Positions 39,983-48,858 of a stretch of DNA of 64,000 nt are shown piece after piece. Where the stretch lies: contig NZ_AP031322.1 in assembly GCF_041154675.1 (NCBI RefSeq), positions 1,797,812-1,861,811 on the forward strand, in the 5' to 3' direction. Below the pieces are notes generated by a model. The model was given only the letters and a program-made list of their open reading frames with translations, was not told the DNA's origin and did no database searches. This stretch comes from Sulfurisphaera javensis (GTDB taxonomy: Archaea; Thermoproteota; Thermoprotei_A; Sulfolobales; Sulfolobaceae). The position numbers and the translations under genes are program-made. Numbering within the stretch: position 1 is the stretch's first letter; every line of letters begins with the position of its first letter.

Positions 39983-40540
39983 TTAATATGTATAGGTTAC
40001 TGTTACGGTCTCAGTAGCTCCATTAAAGAAGTTACTATTACCAACCTCAACCTCAATTTCTCCTGGCAAAACTGGAAATACCACAGTCCCAGAAGTCCCC
40101 ACATTATAAGTCTGACTTGTAATAGTTTGCCCCATGTTAGTATATTCTACAATTGTAACTGTTGTTTTTGTTGTAGTTGATGATAAAACGTTAACAGTAA
40201 CGTAACCAGCATAATTTGCTGTGAACGAGATAGTAGAGTATTGACCAGCAGGTTGATTAACAGTATAATCATTTGCTATTGTTCGGGTATTTTGTAAATT
40301 TACAATAGATTGCAAATTATTAACTTCAGATTGTAAAGCTTGATTTTCAGAAGTTAAATTACTTATTTGAGCTTTAAGACTTGCAATTTCTTGTAGCAAT
40401 ACGGTAGTATTAGAATTACTTGAAGCTACAACATTTGGATTATTTTGGTTTCCGTGTATAAGAATAAAATACATTACACTTGGCACAGTTATAGCTACTA
40501 CTACAGCAACTATTATGCCAATTAAAATAGGTGTTTTCAT
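39983..40540 (-). CDS. Extracytoplasmic coiled-coil protein with N-terminal membrane anchor
   Basis: A membrane helix (residues about 5-29) is followed by a polar linker and a regular heptad coiled coil at about 45-85 (SLKAQISNLTSENQALQSEV). The last 100 residues are beta-rich with many Thr, Val and Asn. This is an anchored stalk with a distal beta domain, probably oligomeric on the cell surface. No enzyme motif is visible. Sulfolobales cells carry many such proteins and the function of this one is unknown. Confidence 0.65.
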   Translation of the reverse strand: MKTPILIGIIVAVVVAITVPSVMYFILIHGNQNNPNVVASSNSNTTVLLQEIASLKAQISNLTSENQALQSEVNNLQSIVNLQNTRTIANDYTVNQPAGQYSTISFTANYAGYVTVNVLSSTTTKTTVTIVEYTNMGQTITSQTYNVGTSGTVVFPVLPGEIEVEVGNSNFFNGATETVTVTYTY

Positions 40541-40714
40541 CTCATTTTAGTTTTCCAGTGAATTTGTTTTATAAATATTTGTACTTTTTCAAACTTACTA
40601 AAAGATCTCTTTCAATAAGTAGAACGTTTTCGTTAAAATCAGAAAATTAAAGTTAGTTTATATGATCTTTCATCTTGTGACAAGATTTATAAATTATTTT
40701 CCTTAAGGCAATAT

Positions 40715-42343
40715 GTGGAAAAACGATACAATTTAGCTATTCGCTCAAACTTCATTCAGTTGTTTCTTGCTGTACTTTATTACTTATCTGGACTATACTA
40801 CTATTACACAAATATTACTTTTGACATTATAAACATCATTTTATTATTGCTTATTGGATTACTATTTTTCATCAAAATCAACATAAAATATGCTAAACTA
40901 ATCATATTGACTGAAGTATTAATAGCACCATTAGAGTATTTTTACTTCTTTGGGAGATTGTATCTTCTAATAATTCCTTATATAATATTATTATTAGGAT
41001 ACAAAAGAAACGAGAACCTAACTTACCTACTGATATTCTTCGTTTTATCTACCGCAGTATTACCAATAACTACGTATTTCGGCACAGACGAAATAATAAT
41101 TGCTTATTATTCGGATCATCTTCTTCTTCATGGTCTAAACCCCTATAATCCTCAACTTACTAAAAATGTATTTTCTGTTTACCCGGAAAATACTTCCATA
41201 TGTGGAACTCCGTATACTACGGGAGGTGTAGTAACAAATCTGAATTATCCAGCTTTATATATTCTCTTATATTTACCTTCTTATATTTTTAGTTTCTCGC
41301 CAAACTATATAGTCTTTTTCTTCTATTTGTTATTGCCAGTTATAGTTTATTTAAGATTAAAAGAAGCATTTCCCTTTTTTATTTCTGGATATATGTTATC
41401 TTATTATTATCTTATCTTCTCAGTTCATGGAGTTGATGACATTATCTGGGTTACATTTCTTTTGTTAAGTTTCTTAATCAAGAACAAGTATTTAAAAGGA
41501 GTTTTTTATGGTCTTTCAGTATCCTATAAGCAAGATCCTTTAATATTTCTGCCTTTTTACTTAATACAACTAAAAAAAGATTCTTACCATTTTCTTTTAG
41601 CATCTTTTCTCACATTTGTATTAATTAATGGATATTTCATTTTCCTTTCACCATATTATTTCTTTTACGATATACTAACGCCTGTTACAGCAAACATAAT
41701 ACAAATAGGTAGTGGAATTGATCTACTTTCTATCATAGGAGTATTTTACGAATATCCTCTTTTTTATATATCTTCACAAGCTATTATTCTTCTTGTTGGC
41801 TTATACTTTACTTGGAAAAAAGAGCTGAAAAGTGAATCGACAGGATTCGTTTATTATATCATGCTATTCATGTATAGAATGCTATACAATTATATCTCAT
41901 ATCTCCCTATATTCACTTACGTAGAAGAAGGGGGAAACGAGAGACGCATTAAGAGAAACCAAAAAATAATAATACCAATTGCTATTCTGTTAATCCTATC
42001 TCTCGCACTGTTTTTCCATTATGGATTCTCACAGTATTATAATACGTTGCATATTCAATTACTTAAAATATATAGCAAAGATGGAAAAGTTTATGCCATG
42101 CTATTTAACGTTAGTTTTAATGGTGAAGGAAAAATAAAACCATTTTTCAGAATATTTTCCAGCGGAGGATTATATACTGGAAATGGACTTTTATGGGAGT
42201 CAAATTCCACATGGCTAGAAAAAGGAGAATCAGAAATAGTATTAGTTTATACCAATTATTCTTATCTCACATTCACTTACAACTCTTACACAATTATTAA
42301 TGCTTATTATAGTTATTATAATGCTTATTTTACGATACATTAA
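40715..42343 (+). CDS. Polytopic membrane protein, probable GT-C glycosyltransferase, copy 1
   Basis: The 542-residue protein has about 11 membrane segments followed by a soluble beta-rich C-terminus of about 110 residues. A GTDE motif after the second helix pair (acidic, outside facing), then HGLNPYNP and the conserved YGLSVSYKQDPLIFLPF loop, are typical of archaeal GT-C type transferases that use lipid-linked sugars. It converges with a paralogue sharing these motifs almost word for word, and the two overlap by 14 bases. A role in glycosylating surface proteins is inferred from the fold and from the glycoprotein-like neighbours. The GTG start is chosen because the nearby ATG is out of frame. 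Confidence 0.55.
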   Translation: MEKRYNLAIRSNFIQLFLAVLYYLSGLYYYYTNITFDIINIILLLLIGLLFFIKINIKYAKLIILTEVLIAPLEYFYFFGRLYLLIIPYIILLLGYKRNENLTYLLIFFVLSTAVLPITTYFGTDEIIIAYYSDHLLLHGLNPYNPQLTKNVFSVYPENTSICGTPYTTGGVVTNLNYPALYILLYLPSYIFSFSPNYIVFFFYLLLPVIVYLRLKEAFPFFISGYMLSYYYLIFSVHGVDDIIWVTFLLLSFLIKNKYLKGVFYGLSVSYKQDPLIFLPFYLIQLKKDSYHFLLASFLTFVLINGYFIFLSPYYFFYDILTPVTANIIQIGSGIDLLSIIGVFYEYPLFYISSQAIILLVGLYFTWKKELKSESTGFVYYIMLFMYRMLYNYISYLPIFTYVEEGGNERRIKRNQKIIIPIAILLILSLALFFHYGFSQYYNTLHIQLLKIYSKDGKVYAMLFNVSFNGEGKIKPFFRIFSSGGLYTGNGLLWESNSTWLEKGESEIVLVYTNYSYLTFTYNSYTIINAYYSYYNAYFTIH

Positions 42344-43976
42344 CATATAAAAAACCATTTACATCTTCATAATAAGCGTTTATTATTATATATCCTCCCC
42401 CTGCAATACCAAGAATATTTAAAGGAGACTTTATCATTACTATCTCCCATTCACCTCTTTCTAACCAAGTAGAATTAGATATCCACAATAAACCATTACC
42501 ACCATGATAACTATTAATAGCAAAAAGTCTAAACATGGGTTTTATCTTATTTAAAGGACCTTCGTAAGATACGTTAACTAACATTGCAGTTATGTTACCA
42601 TCTGTTTTGAACACATGTAAAACTTCAATCTTAATGCTATTATAATAAGAGAAATAAGCATAATGGAATATCAAAGCAAATGAAAATATAACAAGAGAAA
42701 CTAAGAAGAGTGGTTTAATAACATCCTTCCTTAAGCTTATTTTATTTTCAACCTTATTATCAAGGTAATTAAATATAGGAATGTACATAACATAATTCCA
42801 CAACATCCTATACATGAAAAACATGAAAAAATAAATTGAACCTATGTAGTTTGAGATCTTACGTTTAATGAATAAGTATAAAGAGACAGAAAAAATAAAC
42901 AACTGTGTAAAAAAGAAAAAGTCCTTAAATTCATAAAAGAAACCATTAACCGAAAAAATGTCAAGACCGAATCCAATTTCTAATAAGTTACTAAATAATG
43001 GGGTCAATAAGTCAGTAAAATAATAATGTGGCGAAATAGCAATAAAATATCCGTTTAGAATAAAAAAAGTTACAATAGCTCCAATTAAGAACTTACTCAA
43101 ATTCTTTTTCTCTCTATAAAGTTCAATCATATAAAAAGGTAGGAAAATCAAAGGATCTTGCTTATAGGATACTGAAAGACCATAAAAAACTCCTTTTAAC
43201 CACTCATCCTTAACTAGAAAAGAAATTATGAGAAATGTTACCCACACAATATTATCAATTCCACCAGTTGAATAAAGAAAATAATAGACGTTAAAGAAAT
43301 AAGCAGATATAAAAAGAAGAAATGAGCTATTATCTAGTTTAAATTTCATTATCAAAGGCAAAATTACGTAGAAAAACAGAAGAATATAATTGGGATTAAA
43401 ATGAAAAAGAACAGCTGGTATAAGAAGAAGAAACGATAGAGAAGGGTAATTTAAATTTGTCACAAAACCTCCAGTTGTATAAGGAGTTCCATAAATATAT
43501 GGTGAAACATGATAAACAAAGAATACATTATTTGTGACATTTGGATTATAAGGATTTAACCCATGGAGAAATTGATAAGCTGAATAATAATCAATCATAA
43601 GTTCGTCAGTACCAAAAGAATTATACACAGGTTTAAAAATCCCAACAACGAAAAGGTTTACTAATGATGCAATATCTAATCTCTTGGTAAGAATACCAAT
43701 AATAAGAATCAGATAAAGGATAGGTATGATGAGCATCTTATGAAATAAATAATAATAGAAGATTGGAGAAATGAAGAGTTCCGAATAAACTATAATTTTA
43801 AAGAATTTAAGATCACCTTTAATAAAAAGAAGAATACCAGAAATTAAAAGAAGAGAAACTATTAATATATCACTCCAAAATGATGTATAATAAAATTCTG
43901 AAAATAGAAGCATTGATGCCCAAATCAAAACTATAGAAATATTAGTAGTAACTGAAAACGTATATAGTTTTTGCAT
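42330..43976 (-). CDS. Polytopic membrane protein, probable GT-C glycosyltransferase, copy 2
   Basis: This 548-residue paralogue of the gene at 40715 has the same order of features: about 11 hydrophobic segments, GTDE, HGLNPYNPN, GLSVSYKQDPLIFLPFYM and a C-terminal beta-rich domain ending in a WISNSTWLERGEWEIV segment (compare WESNSTWLEKGESEIV in copy 1). The amino-acid likeness is strong in the motifs but moderate elsewhere, so the duplication is not recent. The inverted, tail-to-tail placement with 14 shared bases is unusual for duplicates. Confidence 0.55.
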   Translation of the reverse strand: MQKLYTFSVTTNISIVLIWASMLLFSEFYYTSFWSDILIVSLLLISGILLFIKGDLKFFKIIVYSELFISPIFYYYLFHKMLIIPILYLILIIGILTKRLDIASLVNLFVVGIFKPVYNSFGTDELMIDYYSAYQFLHGLNPYNPNVTNNVFFVYHVSPYIYGTPYTTGGFVTNLNYPSLSFLLLIPAVLFHFNPNYILLFFYVILPLIMKFKLDNSSFLLFISAYFFNVYYFLYSTGGIDNIVWVTFLIISFLVKDEWLKGVFYGLSVSYKQDPLIFLPFYMIELYREKKNLSKFLIGAIVTFFILNGYFIAISPHYYFTDLLTPLFSNLLEIGFGLDIFSVNGFFYEFKDFFFFTQLFIFSVSLYLFIKRKISNYIGSIYFFMFFMYRMLWNYVMYIPIFNYLDNKVENKISLRKDVIKPLFLVSLVIFSFALIFHYAYFSYYNSIKIEVLHVFKTDGNITAMLVNVSYEGPLNKIKPMFRLFAINSYHGGNGLLWISNSTWLERGEWEIVMIKSPLNILGIAGGGYIIINAYYEDVNGFLYVNVS

Positions 43977-44470
43977 CGTAGAATTTGATTACTAAAGCAA
44001 CGTTTTAAAACTATTCATTACACTAATGATCGTGTTTAGCAATTTCGTTTTCCCCTATTTAGAAGAAGAAAGAAAACTATCATTAAAATATTGCTCTAAG
44101 AAGTTGAACAATAATATAAGAAAAGGAGAAGCTCATGCAGAACTTTGAGAAATGTTTGAAATTAAAGTAGATATGTATTATATTTGCGTCTCAGCCTATT
44201 CTAAATCTTTTCCTTCTTACCATGAAAATAATGAGACTTCAGTAAGTACACCAGTAAATATAACAGTATACTTCTATACTTTTACATAAGGTATTACGAT
44301 AATAAGTATTACCCCTAGAGTTTAAAGCATATGAGATAGCCCAAAACTGATAAGTTTTTGTAGGAATAAAAATTAATAAGAAAGAAAAATCATAGCCAGT
44401 TTCAATCACTACAAGAAAAAATTCCAAGTGCAATTTTAAAACTGATAAGAAAATACAGTCTAATCAAAAA
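43977..44470. other. Gene-free spacer, possibly with a decayed reading frame
   Basis: Short frames on both strands are broken by stops. On the plus strand 44035-44150 reads as an EEERKLSLKYCSKKL-like piece and then stops; on the minus strand 44239-44433 is open but has no recognisable protein features. A transposase remnant is possible but I cannot support it by a motif. Confidence 0.3.
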
Positions 44471-45049
44471 TTATGGCGTAGAATTTGTTATATTGTCTTG
44501 TATTCTCTTTAAGAATTCTTTATGATCTAATGTTCTTATAGGAGAAGTTTTCAAATGAGAATAAAATTGACTTACTTCAAGCATTAATCTACCGCATATC
44601 GGACATCTATATCCGTTTTCCTCAAGAATTTTCTCTAATTCTGGATATATAACTTGCCTCAAAAATTGCCTTTCTATTGATTTTAAGTTTCTATCTCTTT
44701 TTTCGCCTTCTAAGGATTTTAGATATTCTCTTATTGCTCTTTGCCCTCCAGCTTCAATTCTCTTCATCGTTTTCTCATAATTTTCCAGTTCTTCCTTTGC
44801 ATATTCAAGACCTAAGGAAGCTAAATACTCTAACTCTTCCTTACTTATTGCTAACCTTAAAACTAGACCATGCAATGCTGCTTTTTGACTGTGGTAAGTT
44901 GCAGATCCAAAAGGAGTAAATATTTCCCATTTAACATCATATCCTTTATAATGTACAATTATTGTAACTTCTCCCCTTTGCAATGTTCTAGGTGCAACAT
45001 GCTCGAAACCAATCATCATCAAAGCTTTAAATAAACTGACCATAACCAT
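44471..45049 (-). CDS. Hypothetical protein with C-terminal C2H2-type zinc finger
   Basis: The 192-residue protein has a beta-rich N-terminus (GEVTIIVHYKGYDVKWEI), a long charged helical middle (about residues 75-145), and a zinc-finger-like end: CPICGRLMLEVSQFYSHLKT followed by a second His in RTLDH. This suggests nucleic acid or protein binding. It is monocistronic. No named family is recognised. An internal ATG two codons in could also be the start. Confidence 0.55.
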   Translation of the reverse strand: MVMVSLFKALMMIGFEHVAPRTLQRGEVTIIVHYKGYDVKWEIFTPFGSATYHSQKAALHGLVLRLAISKEELEYLASLGLEYAKEELENYEKTMKRIEAGGQRAIREYLKSLEGEKRDRNLKSIERQFLRQVIYPELEKILEENGYRCPICGRLMLEVSQFYSHLKTSPIRTLDHKEFLKRIQDNITNSTP

Positions 45050-45220
45050 TAAAAGAAGTTTATAATTAAATACTTATGCGCCGTTATATCCTTCTGCCTT
45101 TAAAAGCTAATATTAATGATGTTGTAGTTCTCAAGACGACATTAATACTGGAATCATAAGAGAAAGAGTTATTAAAAGAGTGCAGTTAAACTTTATTATC
45201 TCGTTTAACAAGTTTAACTT

Positions 45221-45580
45221 ATGGAAGTTCTAATAAAAAACATGAATGAAGAACTATATAAAGAACTTAAGGCAAAGTCAGCACTGTTAGGTATTACAGT
45301 ATCTGAAGCAATCCAAATAGCAATACGATTTTGGCTTTCCTCACTTGATTCTTTAGTTGACGAGAACAACATTGTATTGAAGACTGATAAGAGAGCTATT
45401 GAGAGTTACGAGGAGGGAAAGTATGTTTTAGTCTGTGATGGAAAGTTCATAGGAGGTTTTGAGAGTGAAGAAGAAGTAATAAGAATTGCAAAGAACTATA
45501 AGAAATGTACTATAAGTAGTAAAAACTATCCTATAAATCCACAAGGAGAATGGCTTTGGTCCTCAATTGCTTCAGAATAA
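45221..45580 (+). CDS. Ribbon-helix-helix protein with DUF5678-like C-terminal part (antitoxin-like)
   Basis: Residues 1-48 form a probable ribbon-helix-helix DNA-binding unit (MEVLIKNMNEELYKELK, then GITVSEAIQIAI). Residues about 60-95 (YEEGKYVLVCDGKFIGGFES) resemble the small DUF5678 domain. The gene overlaps the following aspartic protease gene by 31 bases. An RHH protein ahead of a small enzyme is the classic layout of a type II toxin-antitoxin pair, but the partner here is not a known toxin. Self-regulation of the pair is likely. Confidence 0.6.
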   Translation: MEVLIKNMNEELYKELKAKSALLGITVSEAIQIAIRFWLSSLDSLVDENNIVLKTDKRAIESYEEGKYVLVCDGKFIGGFESEEEVIRIAKNYKKCTISSKNYPINPQGEWLWSSIASE

Positions 45581-45936
45581 ATAATAGACCAGAAGTTGAA
45601 GTTGAACTTATTGACCCAGTAAAGGAAATTTCTGAGAAAATTAAGGCGATAATCGATACAGGTTTTTCCGGATGGGTTTTAGTACCTGGTAGTATTTATT
45701 CTCGCTTAGCTTCTCTTGAATTGGCGGAAGATAATTGGAGAACATATTCTACTCTTTCTGGAAATATTAAAATGAGAACTGCAAAGTGTATCATTAAAAT
45801 TGGGGATGTAAGAATAATGGGATATATTGAATCACCTACTTTTGGTAGAGAAATGACTCTACTAGAGAGAGAAGTATTAAAAAAGCTTAAAGTCGAAATT
45901 AAAAAAGGAGAAGAAATTTGCATAGAAGATCCTTAA
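45550..45936 (+). CDS. Retropepsin-like (clan AA) aspartic protease
   Basis: The 128-residue protein has a single catalytic motif IIDTGFSG (D36-T37-G38), the hallmark of retroviral-type and archaeal single-lobe aspartic proteases that act as homodimers. A second hydrophobic-Gly segment (IGDVRIMGYIESPTFG) supplies the flap and dimer region. It overlaps the RHH/DUF5678-like gene, so the two are made together. Whether it cuts its partner, cuts other proteins or is a toxin cannot be said. An ATG start inside the previous gene is used. Confidence 0.7.
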   Translation: MALVLNCFRINNRPEVEVELIDPVKEISEKIKAIIDTGFSGWVLVPGSIYSRLASLELAEDNWRTYSTLSGNIKMRTAKCIIKIGDVRIMGYIESPTFGREMTLLEREVLKKLKVEIKKGEEICIEDP

Positions 45937-45959
45937 ATTAGTAATAGGCTGAATTAGAT

Positions 45960-46742
45960 TTATGAAATTACTTCTACTTTAAAGGAAAACTTCATTTCTT
46001 CCCCCGGGTTAATTATCTTTAAGCCTAAACCGTTGTGATAAGCATCTGGTGCTCCACTCATTGGCTCTATCGCTAAAGCACCTTTAACACCACTGTATAT
46101 TTGAATAAATGGTAAATTTTCCCTCTTTATTAATATAGAAGAATGAGAAGAAACTAACTTTACATCTTCCTCAACTAAAAAACAGTCATCATAATCTTTG
46201 TGAGATAGAGTGGAGTTAATAATTTCACCAGTAGGTATATTGTTTTTCATTATACACTGCTTAACCTCCTTAGGATAAATATCCCAATCGTTAGAAACTA
46301 TAAAGTAAGGATGAGCCCCAACTGTTAATGGGGCTTTTCTATCTCCTATATTCTTTACTAAGAATGTAGTCATAAGACTAGATTCATTCACTTCATATTT
46401 AATCTCTATATGAAGTTTTGTAGGATAACCATTATGAGATAAGTCATAAGAAAGAGTAACAAAATCCTCACCTATTTCTTTAATAGTGAAGATCTTATCT
46501 AGTACAAGACCATGAATTGCATTACCCTCCTTATTTTTAGGCAAAGTGTATTTTACCCCTTCAAATTCATATTCTCCTCCTTTTACTCTATTAGCAAAAG
46601 GTATTAGAATTGCCATTCCTCCTCTAGTTAATCTGTAAAGATTACCACGAAGAAGAATATCTTTCCCATTTACGGAAAAAGAGTATAAATAAGCACCCTT
46701 TGTTAATACGTCAATTTCCATATTACCTTTTCTTAACTTCAT
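45960..46742 (-). CDS. Aldose 1-epimerase (galactose mutarotase family)
   Basis: The 260-residue beta-sandwich protein has the catalytic histidines in AIHGLV and GAHPYFIV and the glutamate in LAIEPMSGAPDA. It interconverts alpha and beta anomers of aldoses in the cytoplasm. The length is shorter than bacterial GalM (about 340) but fits the compact archaeal group. It has no sugar-metabolism neighbours. Confidence 0.82.
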   Translation of the reverse strand: MKLRKGNMEIDVLTKGAYLYSFSVNGKDILLRGNLYRLTRGGMAILIPFANRVKGGEYEFEGVKYTLPKNKEGNAIHGLVLDKIFTIKEIGEDFVTLSYDLSHNGYPTKLHIEIKYEVNESSLMTTFLVKNIGDRKAPLTVGAHPYFIVSNDWDIYPKEVKQCIMKNNIPTGEIINSTLSHKDYDDCFLVEEDVKLVSSHSSILIKRENLPFIQIYSGVKGALAIEPMSGAPDAYHNGLGLKIINPGEEMKFSFKVEVIS

Positions 46743-46773
46743 AAAGAGATTACGAGTAACAAGAATATATTTT

Positions 46774-47214
46774 TTATGATGATACAGCCTGTCGAACTAA
46801 ATTATTAATTTCTTTCTCAAATTCTTTTTCCAACCTCCTATAATACCCTTCAGCTAAGAATTCTACTAAAGTACCTAAAGATCCTTCATATACAAATAAA
46901 GATTTGATAACGTACTTTTTGAGGATCCTATTAGGTAAAATTATAAACCTAATATAAGAGGAACCTTTTATTTTACCGTCTTGCTTTTCAATAAAATAAA
47001 TCACCTCATCATATTTTAGTATTCTCCTCAGAGTTAACCTTGCTTTATAAAATAACCATTTAGCTTCTAATTCCCAACTATTATCGTCAAGTTGTTTAAC
47101 GCTTTTAATAGCCTTCATACTCTCAACTAGCTTGACTGGATCGGCAAAGTATCTCATAATAATAAATCTAGGAACTTCACAATTACATTCTAAGTCATAT
47201 TGTAATTCTTTCAT
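46774..47214 (-). CDS. SRPBCC/START-like protein
   Basis: The 146-residue protein starts with two beta strands and a helix-containing PRFIIMRYFADPVKLVESM segment, continues with a curled beta sheet and ends with a long amphipathic helix (about residues 115-142). This is the CoxG/START-like SRPBCC fold that binds hydrophobic ligands. No catalytic motif is evident. It lies 31 bases upstream of the epimerase on the same strand, so they may share a transcript. Confidence 0.5.
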   Translation of the reverse strand: MKELQYDLECNCEVPRFIIMRYFADPVKLVESMKAIKSVKQLDDNSWELEAKWLFYKARLTLRRILKYDEVIYFIEKQDGKIKGSSYIRFIILPNRILKKYVIKSLFVYEGSLGTLVEFLAEGYYRRLEKEFEKEINNLVRQAVSS

Positions 47215-47328
47215 TGTGGTATATTATGTAAATAAGTCTATATTAGATTTTCCCTCCATTTCACAAATATTAAAGATAGAATCACATGAATTTAAAGTCT
47301 TTAATATGAATCATAAATGATAAATCAT

Positions 47329-47696
47329 TCACTTCCTTAATAATTTCTCATCAGCAGTATATACTTTATCATTCAACACTTTTCCTAAAGCTATATATGA
47401 TGCATCATAAATTGTTATCCCATATTTACTCGAAAGATAAGATACTTCATCAGATATCTCATCAAAAGGATGCAAAGTTATTTGAAAATCTGAAAGAATT
47501 TTACTTACCTCTTTTAACTCATTCTCACCTAGACTGTAAGTGTATTTAAGTCCATTAAGAACTTCAAAAGGTAAAATGCATGGAGCATGAAGATCTTCTA
47601 TCCCTTTAACATATGCCTCCTTTAAGAGTAAAGCTTGCTCACTGTAATTCTCCTTAGCAAACCATTTTATCACAACGGAAGCATTACAATTGCCAA
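47329..47696 (-). pseudogene. vapC: vapC toxin (PIN domain) with a one-base deletion at its N-terminus
   Basis: The PIN-domain nuclease is complete from IKWFAKENYSEQ on and ends with ITIYDASYIALG and VYTADEKLLRK. At the start, TTG GCA ATT GTA would give LAIV and then, with one G restored, GAT GCT TCC gives the conserved VDASVVIKWF. The G is missing between 47684 and 47685, so the first catalytic aspartate and the normal start are out of frame. The related locus at 61750 keeps VVDASVVIK, which supports the deletion. As it stands only an N-terminally shortened product without the first Asp could be made. Confidence 0.7.
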
Positions 47697-47938
47697 TTTT
47701 TATCCCTAAATTCCCTTATTGTCTCTTCACTTCTTTTACCACCATAAATTTGATAGAACTCCAGCGATCTAAGGGATGCTTCAGCAATCCTTTTATAATC
47801 TTTCTTTTCCTTTTTCCTTTCTTCTTCCTCAATTACCTCTTTAATTTTACTCCTAATTACTTCACTCCAATTAATATAACTTAACTCATCCATCTTCTTT
47901 TTCAAATCATCATCAACTCTAATACTTATTATAGCCAT
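47684..47938 (-). CDS. vapB: VapB-type antitoxin
   Basis: The 84-residue protein has an N-terminal ribbon-helix-helix-like segment (MAIISIRVDDDLKKKMDELS, then WSEVIRSKI) and a charged C-terminal tail that would wrap the PIN toxin. The stop overlaps the natural start region of vapC, the usual coupling of vapBC pairs. With the toxin damaged, the antitoxin may be kept only for its own regulation or against the paralogous system. Confidence 0.8.
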   Translation of the reverse strand: MAIISIRVDDDLKKKMDELSYINWSEVIRSKIKEVIEEEERKKEKKDYKRIAEASLRSLEFYQIYGGKRSEETIREFRDKNWQL

Positions 47939-48063
47939 ATGTTATTTTTCACGTGAAAATTTAAAAATATTTACGCAGACGTATTACATGTATTAACGTG
48001 AGGAAGGCAAATCGAGTTAAGAGAAAAGCATAGAAACTACTTCAATTAGCTAGTTGACTATCA

Positions 48064-48417
48064 TTATGCAATTTCAATCATTTTCTTAGCATGAGCGAAA
48101 TAACTTTTTGCCCTTTCCTCATCAACAACGTGAAGCTCAACTGGAGCATCAAAAGGTAAACCATATTTATCCATAGCCCTTATCATTATTTCTTGTTTTA
48201 GAAAAAGTCTTTCCTTACTAGTTAACGGTCTTGAAATTAGAACTAAAATGTCAATATCGCTAAGCACTGTCACCCTATCTTCAGCAACTCCACCAAAAAC
48301 GTAAACCTTAGCTTGTGGGTCTAACTCTTTAGAAGCCTTGGCAATAATCTCAGCATATTCCCTCCATCTTCTTAAGTGAGCAAATTTATCCTTTACCCAA
48401 CTTGACATCTTTAGCAA
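48064..48417 (-). CDS. MNT-type minimal nucleotidyltransferase (antitoxin of HEPN/MNT)
   Basis: The 117-residue protein is a DNA-polymerase-beta-like nucleotidyltransferase with the motif GGVAEDRVTVLSDID, giving D54 and D56 as metal ligands (the usual GS is GG here), and a later VELHVVDEE with a third acidic residue. Such MNT proteins add AMP to HEPN toxins and neutralise them. It overlaps the HEPN gene by 32 bases at its start. Confidence 0.82.
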   Translation of the reverse strand: MLKMSSWVKDKFAHLRRWREYAEIIAKASKELDPQAKVYVFGGVAEDRVTVLSDIDILVLISRPLTSKERLFLKQEIMIRAMDKYGLPFDAPVELHVVDEERAKSYFAHAKKMIEIA

Positions 48418-48838
48418 TCTCCTCTAACTCATTTATAATCTTTTCTACAACATCTACTGCTTCTTCAGCTTGTGATTTATCATATTCCTCTTCTCCATAT
48501 CTAGCTTCACTATAAGAGTCTTCAAGGTTTATTAGAATTCTTCGATATTCAACAGAAAGGGAATCTATCTTGTCAGCAAGAGTAGAAAATTCGTTTTCTC
48601 TCAGAAGCTGAGATAAGCGGGAAAGTAAAGTTCTGACATCGTAAGACCTAAACTCAATTCCAAAAAGCTCAAAAATTACAGCCTTGGTATATAGTTGTAA
48701 AGCTTCCTCAGCATGAAAAATTGCAATATCATAAGAACCTCTGTTTATATCATTTTTAGCATCTGTTAGAAAATCTAAAGCTCTCCTTTTCTGTCTTTGT
48801 ACTTTAATTCCACTCACACTTTTAACTTTCTCTCCCAT
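48386..48838 (-). CDS. HEPN domain protein (toxin partner of MNT)
   Basis: The 150-residue helical protein has the HEPN pattern: RRALDFLTDAKND, then SYDIAIFHAEEALQLYTKA and a C-terminal SEARYGEEEYD segment. I do not find the classical Rx4-6H RNase motif, so its activity may be reduced or use other residues. The Tyr after SEAR in such proteins is a candidate for AMPylation by the partner. It is the first gene of the pair and its ATG is only 20 bases from the divergent gene at 48859. Confidence 0.78.
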   Translation of the reverse strand: MGEKVKSVSGIKVQRQKRRALDFLTDAKNDINRGSYDIAIFHAEEALQLYTKAVIFELFGIEFRSYDVRTLLSRLSQLLRENEFSTLADKIDSLSVEYRRILINLEDSYSEARYGEEEYDKSQAEEAVDVVEKIINELEEIAKDVKLGKG

Positions 48839-48858
48839 TTTTAAAATTTGATAAGGTA

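Noticed and set aside
40715-43976. Long perfect inverted repeat from the convergent paralogues
   Set aside because: The two genes are alike mainly in protein motifs; at nucleotide level only short stretches match, so no long hairpin is expected.
44239-44433. Open frame of 64 codons on the minus strand
   Set aside because: It has no ribosome site, no family-like motif and an aromatic/Cys composition typical of chance frames; kept only as possible remnant in the spacer entry.
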